From an uncultured Altererythrobacter sp. (GTDB lineage Bacteria > Pseudomonadota > Alphaproteobacteria > Sphingomonadales > Sphingomonadaceae): a DNA stretch of 5,075 bases. Shown here in pieces: positions 1-5,075 of this stretch; within the stretch, counting starts at the first letter, position 1; the number at the start of each line of letters is the position of its first letter. Location of the stretch: assembly GCA_946886565.1 (NCBI GenBank), contig CAMPIX010000061.1, forward strand, positions 1 to 5,075, written 5' to 3'. The notes below the pieces were generated by a model. That model did not search any database and was not told the DNA's origin. It saw nothing but the letters and a program-made list of their open reading frames with translations. The position numbers and the translations under genes are program-made.

Positions 1-695
1 TGCTGATCCACACCAAGACCGGGATGATGGGCGGCAAGGAGCTCTACGAGCCGGCCCGGGTGCTGCAATCGCTCGACGCCTCGCTGTCACGGCTGCGGAC
101 CGACCGGATCGACCTCTACTACGCGCACAAGGACTATCCCGAGCTGCCGGTGGAGCAAATCGTCGAGGCGTTCGACGGCGCGGTGGCGAGCGGCAAGGTG
201 CGCGAGATCGGCGCCTCGAATTTCGACGCGGTGCGCCTCGAGGCCGCGCTCGATGCGGCGGATACGGCGGGGCGATCCGCGTTCACAGTGCTGCAGAACG
301 AATACAACCTCGTCTCGCGCGACAAGTATGGCGCCGACCTGCAGGCGCTGTGCACCGCGCGCGGGATCGCGATGCTGCCATTCTTCGGCCTCGCCTCGGG
401 CTATCTGACCGGCAAGTACCGCGACGATGCCGACTACGCGAAGTCGGCGCGCGGCGAGCGGGTGAAGCAGCTAGCGGGCGAGCGCGGGCCGCGCATGATC
501 GCGGCGATGGATCAAGTGGCGGCAGAGACCGGTGCGAGTCTGGCCGCAATCGCGCTGGCGTGGCTCGTGCGGCAACCCGGCATTCCCGCTCCGATCGCGA
601 GTGCGCGGACGCCCGAGCAGCTCGACGAGCTGCTCGAATTCACGCGCATCGAACTCTCCGACGAGCAAATCGCGCGCCTGACAGCGGCATTTTAG
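1..695 (+). CDS. Aldo/keto reductase, 5'-truncated by the window edge
   Basis: NAD(P)H-dependent oxidoreductase of the aldo/keto reductase superfamily, a cytosolic TIM barrel that reduces carbonyls to alcohols. The first complete codon is at 3, and 230 residues are visible out of the usual 310-330, so the N-terminal strands with the catalytic Asp and Tyr lie outside the window. Visible family marks (fragment numbering): the HTKTG stretch at 3-7, whose Lys5 fits the catalytic lysine; DLYYAHKD around His42, the conserved active-site histidine; GASNF at 70-74, the strand that contacts the nicotinamide side; a QNEYNL block; and, near the C terminus, SARTPEQLDELL, the cofactor-phosphate-binding loop and helix. 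The end IELSDEQIARL is typical of the AKR 11/12-like group. The substrate cannot be read from sequence. The gene stops with TAG at 693-695, overlapping the stop codon of the convergent gene. The fold is certain; the subfamily is not. Confidence 0.93.
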   Translation, partial: LIHTKTGMMGGKELYEPARVLQSLDASLSRLRTDRIDLYYAHKDYPELPVEQIVEAFDGAVASGKVREIGASNFDAVRLEAALDAADTAGRSAFTVLQNEYNLVSRDKYGADLQALCTARGIAMLPFFGLASGYLTGKYRDDADYAKSARGERVKQLAGERGPRMIAAMDQVAAETGASLAAIALAWLVRQPGIPAPIASARTPEQLDELLEFTRIELSDEQIARLTAAF

Positions 696-1765
696 GCCGG
701 ATCGGCAAGCCCGGTAAGGCCAAGCGGCGCATAGGGACCGATCGCGAGTTGCTCGAACACGCCCATCCCCGCCTCGCCGCTATCGGGGATGACGCGGCAG
801 ACGGTCTGGACATGGAGATTATCGGGCCGCGCGGGATCGACTTCGTCGAGCACGATGTCCTCGCGCTCGACCGTGAGCGTTCCGTGGTCGAGCCCATGGC
901 CCCAGTTGGGCGAGGTGTAGCCGAGCCCGCGCATCTGGAAGCGCACGAGCGGCTCGAAGGAGAATCGCTCCTCGCCGATGCGCAAAGTGCCTCCGCCGGG
1001 CCAGCGTCTGCCGGGCTGGAGCGTGGTTTCCATGACAGCGTCGGCGGTCTCATGAAATCCCTCGGGTCCGTTGCCGTCGGGCGCGATCACCGCGCGGGTG
1101 TTCCACGGCGCTCCGCTTTCCTCCGCGTTGAGATGGAAGAACAGGCTGCGCCCCGGCAGGTTCACCGGGGTCCACTGCCAGAAGAACTGCGGCAAGGCGC
1201 GGCCCGCGAACTGCGGATCGGACGCGCCGACGGGGCGGATACCCCAGCTTCTGTCGCGCGTGCCCGCGGCCCCCTCGGCCAGTTGCTCGCGGCGGCCGTC
1301 GAGCGTGATCGAGCCGGTGTAGCGGCCGTTCTGCGTCAGCCGTGTGTAGTCCATTACCGTGCGCGGGCCGATGCGGTGGATGAAGCGCGGTTCCTCGATC
1401 GGAAAGGCGCGACCGATGAATTCGATTTCCGCCGCGATCCCCTCCCCGTCGACCCGCAGGCGCAGGCGATCGAGCGGTTCGACCACCTGGATCGCAATCG
1501 GCCCGCAGGTCAGGTCCATTCGCTCCATGCCCAGCGGGCGCGAGGCGTGGAGGCAGTGCTGCACGCCGTCGCGAATGGCGCAGAAATGCGCGTCGACCAC
1601 GTCGAGATGCGGATAGACCCCGAATGCCGCGGCGAAGAAGCCCGAGCCGTCGGGCGCGTAGCCGTTGAAGAAATAGCGGTCGTAGAAATTGCGGTCGGTG
1701 CCCGCATAGGCGACCGGCTCGGGCGTCTGGTGGATCGGGTAGTCGTCGCCGCGCGTCAGCACCAT
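692..1765 (-). CDS. Lipocalin-like (DUF7064/DUF7065-type?) protein, second gene of the kinase operon
   Basis: A 357-residue protein with no signal peptide and no membrane segment, rich in Trp, Phe, Tyr and Gly and in alternating beta-strand-like stretches. Distinct blocks are an aromatic N-terminal part (YFFNGYAPDG at 31-40 followed by a GVYPHLDVVDAH stretch), GTRDRSWGIRPVG at 168-180, FFWQWTPVN at 194-202, and FQMRGLGYTSPNWGHGLDHG at 276-295. The RD-x-SWG-x-RP block with W-rich strands recalls the paired DUF7064/DUF7065 families and the wider CrtC/AttH lipocalin-like fold; this is from memory and unconfirmed. The ATG (1765-1763) shares one base with the TGA of the upstream phosphotransferase (TGATG), and GGGAG lies about 7 bases upstream, so translation is probably coupled. 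Proteins of this type tend to sit beside APH-like kinases, which suggests binding or converting a hydrophobic small molecule, but no catalytic residues can be assigned. The gene is real on codon bias and context; its function is unknown. Confidence 0.85.
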   Translation of the reverse strand: MVLTRGDDYPIHQTPEPVAYAGTDRNFYDRYFFNGYAPDGSGFFAAAFGVYPHLDVVDAHFCAIRDGVQHCLHASRPLGMERMDLTCGPIAIQVVEPLDRLRLRVDGEGIAAEIEFIGRAFPIEEPRFIHRIGPRTVMDYTRLTQNGRYTGSITLDGRREQLAEGAAGTRDRSWGIRPVGASDPQFAGRALPQFFWQWTPVNLPGRSLFFHLNAEESGAPWNTRAVIAPDGNGPEGFHETADAVMETTLQPGRRWPGGGTLRIGEERFSFEPLVRFQMRGLGYTSPNWGHGLDHGTLTVEREDIVLDEVDPARPDNLHVQTVCRVIPDSGEAGMGVFEQLAIGPYAPLGLTGLADPA

Positions 1766-2820
1766 CAGCTTTCTCCCTTGAGCGCGCCGATACTGTCATG
1801 CGCCAATGCGAGCGAACAGGCGCCGCGCGCCATCGAGAGGAAATTCGCGTCCCCACGCGCGGTGCGCTCGACGAAGGCGGCGCTGAAGACCGCGGTCGAA
1901 ACCCCATGCAGCGCGCCGAGCCGGTAATCGCGCCATGCCTCCTCGCGCGGCAACCGCACACCGCGCGCGTCCATTTCGGCGAAATAGAGGTCGAGCAGTT
2001 CCGCCTCGTGAGCGGCGCGGAGCGCGGGTCCGATCCCGCAGCCGAGGAAATAGCCGACGTCGGTCATCGCGCGGCCGGTGGCGACGGTCTGCCAGTCGAG
2101 CACCGCGATCTGCTCGGCGCCGCCGCGGATATCGAACAGCATGTTGTCGAGCCGGAAATCGCCGTGGATCAGACACTGCACCGGCTCGTCGCGCGCGAAC
2201 CACAGCGGCGCGCTCTCGGTCAGCGCATCGCACAGCGCCATCAGCTCGGGCTCGAGCGTGGCGGCGTAGCGTTCGCGGAACACCACGTGTGCGTGCGGAT
2301 ACATCGCCCCGATCCGCTCGCGCAAATCGTCGGGTGGTCTGATCCAATCGGCATCGAGAATGTCGCTCTGCCCCCAACTCGGCGCGTGGAACGCCGCGGC
2401 CTGCAAGATCGCGGCGCGCGCATCGTCGAGCGTGCAACCGGCGATCTGGTCGCCGCCGCGCGCGGGGCCGAGGTCTTCGAACAGCAAGATAAACTCGTCG
2501 CCGCCCTCGGTGGTATCGGCGAAGAGCACGTTCGGCACGCGCACCGCGAGGTGCGGCGCGGCGCGGCGGTAGAATTCGACCTCCTTGCGGTAGAGCCCGA
2601 ACATCGCCGCGGTCGCGCGGCTCGTCGGATCGGCGGCGGGGAACTTGCCCGCGAGCGTAACGGGGCCGTCGCCGCTCTCGCAGGCGACATGGAAGCGTAC
2701 GCTGTCGCCGACCTGGCCGGTGCCGATCGGCTCCCACCGGATCGAGGCGACGCGCGCGCCGAGCACATCGCCCAGCCAGCCGGCCGTCACCGCATCGGGA
2801 TACGCCGGAAAATCGCTCAA
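1765..2820 (-). CDS. APH/ecdysteroid-kinase-like phosphotransferase
   Basis: A 351-residue kinase-fold protein that transfers phosphate from ATP to a small-molecule hydroxyl. Motifs in order (numbering from the TTG start): a glycine-rich loop GTGQVGDS at 33-40; Lys59 in LAGKF, the ATP-binding lysine; an acidic helix YRKEVEFYR at 78-86, supplying the partner glutamate; the hinge ILLFEDLGP at 111-119; the catalytic loop HGDFRLDN at 219-226 with Asp221 as the base and Asn226 for metal; and LDWQ at 241-244 with Asp242 as the second metal ligand. All catalytic residues are present. The TTG start at 2820 is chosen because AGGAG lies 6 bases upstream, the homologous region begins there (SDFPAYPDAVTAGWLG), and the only in-frame ATG upstream (2913) would begin inside the divergent gene and ahead of the predicted promoter. 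The family includes antibiotic, choline, steroid and acyl-CoA-dehydrogenase-associated kinases. Nothing points to drug resistance; the linked lipocalin-like gene favours a hydrophobic substrate. Confidence 0.92.
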   Translation of the reverse strand: MSDFPAYPDAVTAGWLGDVLGARVASIRWEPIGTGQVGDSVRFHVACESGDGPVTLAGKFPAADPTSRATAAMFGLYRKEVEFYRRAAPHLAVRVPNVLFADTTEGGDEFILLFEDLGPARGGDQIAGCTLDDARAAILQAAAFHAPSWGQSDILDADWIRPPDDLRERIGAMYPHAHVVFRERYAATLEPELMALCDALTESAPLWFARDEPVQCLIHGDFRLDNMLFDIRGGAEQIAVLDWQTVATGRAMTDVGYFLGCGIGPALRAAHEAELLDLYFAEMDARGVRLPREEAWRDYRLGALHGVSTAVFSAAFVERTARGDANFLSMARGACSLALAHDSIGALKGES

Positions 2821-2825
2821 GCCCC

Positions 2826-2832
2826 TCTCCTC
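2826..2832 (-). promoter_or_regulatory. Ribosome binding site fixing the TTG start of the phosphotransferase
   Basis: The minus strand reads GAGGAG, a near-perfect anti-SD match, placed 6 bases before TTG at 2820-2818. This strong site is the main reason for preferring the unusual TTG start over the longer reading that begins at 2913. Confidence 0.7.
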
Positions 2833-2842
2833 GCTCGCGCCT

Positions 2843-2878
2843 TGCGGGAACGCTATGCGCGAACGCGGGTCATGACAA
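2843..2878 (-). promoter_or_regulatory. Probable housekeeping promoter of the phosphotransferase operon
   Basis: On the minus strand a -35 box TTGTCA (2878-2873, 5 of 6 to consensus) is followed after exactly 17 bases by TAGCGT (2855-2850, 3 of 6, keeping the leading TA and final T). Transcription would start near 2843, giving a leader of only about 22 bases that holds the AGGAG ribosome site of the TTG start. It overlaps the leader of the divergent gene at 2901. The -10 box is weak, so this is a prediction only. Confidence 0.4.
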
Positions 2879-2882
2879 CAAC

Positions 2883-2893
2883 GAGGAGGAAGG
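2883..2893 (+). promoter_or_regulatory. Ribosome binding site for the GTG-started membrane protein
   Basis: GAGGAGGAAGG, an extended purine-rich Shine-Dalgarno tract, ends 7 bases before the GTG at 2901. It supports the GTG start. The nearby ATG at 2872 is out of frame and runs at once into a stop codon (ATGA), so it is not a competing start. Confidence 0.7.
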
Positions 2894-2900
2894 CGGTAAC

Positions 2901-3200
2901 GTGAACGGAACACTCGAATGGATTGCGGCGGTCGGAACGATGATCGCCGCGGGGATGATCGCCGCCGATCTCGGGCGCAAGGCGACCGGCTGGGGCTTCG
3001 TGCTGTTCTGCGCGGTCGCGGTGACCTGGATCGTCTCGGGTCTGACGAGCGGCGCGATGCCGATCGCGGCGATGAACGCGATCCTGCTCGCGATCAACGC
3101 CTGGGGCGTGTGGCAGTACCTGCTGAGCCCGAAGAACCGCCGAAAGCTCGAGAAGCTGGAAGAGCTCGAGGAAGAGGCCGAGTGCGAGGTGGAAGGTTAG
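2901..3200 (+). CDS. Small three-helix inner-membrane protein with charged C-terminal tail
   Basis: A 99-residue protein not assigned to a named gene. Three hydrophobic stretches fit membrane helices at about 7-23, 31-50 and 52-75. The linker between the first two holds GRKATGW, and the third helix ends in NAWGVWQYLL. Residues 76-99 are a charged amphipathic tail: basic first (KNRRK), then strongly acidic (LEKLEELEEE to the end), probably a short helix in the cytosol. The Asn-x-x-Gly-Val-Trp pattern and three-helix size recall the half-transporter-like small proteins related to PnuC or SemiSWEET/PQ-loop families, but no true PQ motif is visible, so transport is only a guess. The GTG start is backed by a strong ribosome site. 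The gene is divergent from the kinase operon (80-base gap) and convergent with eno. No housekeeping promoter was clear on this strand. Confidence 0.8.
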   Translation: MNGTLEWIAAVGTMIAAGMIAADLGRKATGWGFVLFCAVAVTWIVSGLTSGAMPIAAMNAILLAINAWGVWQYLLSPKNRRKLEKLEELEEEAECEVEG

Positions 3201-3280
3201 TCCGATTCCCCGCGCAGGCGGGGATCTCGTGCGGCGAGGTCGGACACTCGCGGCCTGAGGCCCCAGCCTTCGCTGGGGCT
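3200..3280. repeat. REP-like hairpin cluster between convergent genes, possible two-way terminator
   Basis: Several nested inverted repeats fill this spacer. CCCCGC (3208-3213) pairs with GCGGGG (3218-3223) over a 4-base loop; CTCG (3226-3229) pairs with CGAG (3235-3238); and GTCCGA (3200-3205) pairs with TCGGAC (3240-3245), enclosing both as a possible three-way junction. To the right, CCCCAGC (3261-3267) pairs with GCTGGGG (3272-3278) around CTTC, with a further G-C pair outside. The first and last hairpins resemble inverted copies of one another (CCCC-x-GC core, GGC-x-GGGG arm), as in paired REP units of other proteobacteria. There is no T-tract on either strand, so a classical intrinsic terminator is not shown, but ending both flanking transcripts is the likely role. 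Confidence 0.55.
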
Positions 3281-3288
3281 CGTGCCGT

Positions 3289-4608
<1,320 letters not shown>

Positions 4609-4632
4609 CTATGACACTCCCATATGAGAGCT

Positions 4633-4668
4633 CAGGCGCCCTCTATGCGCCGGAACAATGCCGCGCAA
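4633..4668 (-). promoter_or_regulatory. Probable housekeeping promoter of eno
   Basis: On the minus strand TTGCGC (4668-4663) is followed after 17 bases by TAGAGG (4645-4640). The -35 keeps the TTG core usual in alphaproteobacterial promoters; the -10 matches poorly (3 of 6). Transcription would begin near 4633, leaving a leader of roughly 57 bases. The -35 box falls inside the spacer of the EcfG-type promoter on the opposite strand. This is a weak prediction resting on spacing and position. Confidence 0.35.
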
Positions 4669-4676
4669 GTTGCGTT
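4652..4676 (+). promoter_or_regulatory. EcfG-type (general stress sigma factor) promoter
   Basis: GGAAC at 4652-4656, a 16-base spacer, and CGTT at 4673-4676 match the full consensus GGAAC-N16/17-CGTT of the alphaproteobacterial general stress sigma factor EcfG (SigT), the output of the PhyR-NepR switch. Every consensus base and the spacing are met. It points at the gene starting at 4747, with a predicted transcript start around 4682-4685 and a leader of about 62-65 bases. No second promoter for that gene was clear, so stress control may be its main input. Confidence 0.75.
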
Positions 4677-4695
4677 GCAGCGGGGAAAGACCGAT

Positions 4696-4711
4696 GCGCC
4701 CGAACGGGCGC
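4696..4711 (+). promoter_or_regulatory. Perfect inverted repeat in the leader of the stress-type gene
   Basis: GCGCCCG, two bases AA, then CGGGCGC: 7-base arms matching perfectly. It lies between the predicted EcfG transcript start and the ribosome site. As RNA the innermost pair would open to give a 4-base loop on a 6-pair GC stem, which might stabilise the 5' end; as DNA it could be an operator. No T-tract follows, so it is not a terminator. Confidence 0.45.
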
Positions 4712-4734
4712 GCGAATACGTAATTTCTGAGGGC

Positions 4735-4740
4735 AAAGGA
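4735..4740 (+). promoter_or_regulatory. Ribosome binding site of the gene at 4747
   Basis: AAAGGA lies 6 bases before the ATG at 4747. With the first ATG of an uninterrupted frame right after it, it fixes the start of the partial gene. Confidence 0.65.
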
Positions 4741-4746
4741 AACGAC

Positions 4747-5075
4747 ATGGCCGACGCGACGACTACCGGAACCGCCAAGAAGAAGACCACGCGCAAACCC
4801 GCCGCGAAGCGCACGCCGGCCGCCAAGCCTGCGGCTGCGAGCCATCGGACCGAGGCGAAGTCGCGCTTCAACTCGGCGCTCGAAGAAGCCAAGGCCGGCG
4901 CCGCCGCGCTCAAGGCCGAAGCTGCCGACCGCGCGGTCGCCTATCGCGATCAGGCCAAGGGCCGCTCGGAGGATTGGGTTGCCGAAGCCAAGGCCTACGG
5001 CCAGCAGGCCAAAGGCAAGGGCAAGGAGCTCGCCACCGAAGGCAAGGGCAAGGCGAGCGAGGCGCTGGCGTCGCT
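4747..5075 (+). CDS. Lys/Ala-rich 11-mer repeat (LEA-like) protein, 3'-truncated, under EcfG-type promoter
   Basis: The first 109 complete codons of a basic, low-complexity protein; the end lies outside the window. Residues 1-35 are a Thr/Lys/Ala/Pro-rich head (AKKKTTRKPAAKRTPAAKP) like the tails of histone H1 or AlgP, presumably disordered and able to bind nucleic acid. From 36 the sequence is a predicted long helix in a strict 11-residue register: Glu/Gln/Lys at 36, 47, 58, 69, 80, 91, 102, each followed by Ala (Gly at 92) and mostly Lys. This is the hallmark of LEA group 3 (LEA_4) proteins, which protect against drying and membrane damage. Only Trp77 and three aromatic residues (Phe41, Tyr66, Tyr84) break the small/charged pattern. 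Alternatives are a phasin-like protein or an ElaB/YqjD/DUF883-type protein with a C-terminal membrane anchor; the missing 3' end would decide. There is no signal peptide. The upstream EcfG-type site supports a stress role. The function is inferred from repeat pattern and promoter, not from a recognised family. Confidence 0.75.
   Translation, partial: MADATTTGTAKKKTTRKPAAKRTPAAKPAAASHRTEAKSRFNSALEEAKAGAAALKAEAADRAVAYRDQAKGRSEDWVAEAKAYGQQAKGKGKELATEGKGKASEALAS

Noticed and set aside
350..1927. A long open frame (525 codons) on the plus strand opposite the lipocalin-like gene
   Set aside because: It overlaps two genes with recognisable proteins or clear operon structure, is low-complexity Arg/Ala/Asp-rich, and has no ribosome site; it is a typical antisense artefact of GC-rich codon bias.
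1765..2820. Aminoglycoside resistance gene
   Set aside because: The APH fold alone does not imply drug resistance; it matches the broad EcKL/small-molecule kinase type, is joined to a non-resistance gene and shows no mobile-element context.
2847..2871. GGAAC followed 16 bases later by GGTC, a possible second EcfG promoter before the membrane gene
   Set aside because: Only two of the four -10 bases match (CGTT expected), and GGAAC alone is common by chance in GC-rich DNA.
1798..2904. A 368-codon open frame on the plus strand opposite the phosphotransferase
   Set aside because: The opposite strand codes for a kinase with every catalytic motif intact. The plus-strand product is Arg/Ala/Glu-rich with no family features.
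3258..3281. The CCCCAGC/GCTGGGG hairpin as a classical Rho-independent terminator
   Set aside because: The stem is strong but no run of T follows on either strand, so it is reported only as part of a REP-like cluster with a possible terminator role.
4609..4913. Two minus-strand frames (78 and 93 codons) opposite the stress-type gene
   Set aside because: They overlap the eno/stress promoters and the 11-mer repeat coding region, which has a promoter, a ribosome site and a structured product on the plus strand.

Overview
The window looks like chromosomal DNA of a high-GC alphaproteobacterium, most likely a sphingomonad (Sphingomonas, Novosphingobium or Erythrobacter type). The reasons are the GC-rich codon use on both strands, an alphaproteobacterial enolase, REP-like GC hairpins between convergent genes, and a textbook EcfG (general stress sigma factor) promoter, a type of element restricted to Alphaproteobacteria. 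The lineage is an inference from these traits; no marker gene decides it.

Layout. (1) Positions 1-695, plus strand: the C-terminal three quarters of an aldo/keto reductase, cut by the window edge. (2) Positions 692-2820, minus strand: a two-gene operon, first an APH/ecdysteroid-kinase-like small-molecule phosphotransferase (TTG start at 2820), then a 357-residue protein of a tryptophan-rich, probably lipocalin-like family. The two are joined by a TGATG stop/start overlap. The operon converges on the aldo/keto reductase so tightly that the two stop codons overlap. (3) Positions 2901-3200, plus strand: a 99-residue three-helix membrane protein with a charged tail, divergent from the kinase operon. 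(4) Positions 3198-3288: a hairpin-rich, REP-like spacer between two convergent genes, probably a two-way transcript end. (5) Positions 3289-4575, minus strand: complete enolase (eno). (6) Positions 4576-4746: a divergent control region carrying a probable housekeeping promoter for eno and, interleaved on the other strand, a perfect EcfG-type promoter (GGAAC-N16-CGTT). (7) From 4747, plus strand: the start of a lysine/alanine-rich protein with a histone-H1-like head followed by seven 11-residue repeats like those of LEA group 3 (desiccation) proteins; it runs off the window.

How it fits together. The most interesting part is the right end: a stress-sigma promoter driving a LEA-like, basic 11-mer repeat protein, placed back to back with a central glycolytic gene so that the two promoters physically overlap. 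The left half reads as a small metabolic cluster (phosphotransferase, lipocalin-like partner, reductase) acting on an unidentified, probably hydrophobic small molecule. No mobile element, CRISPR array, tRNA or rRNA was seen.
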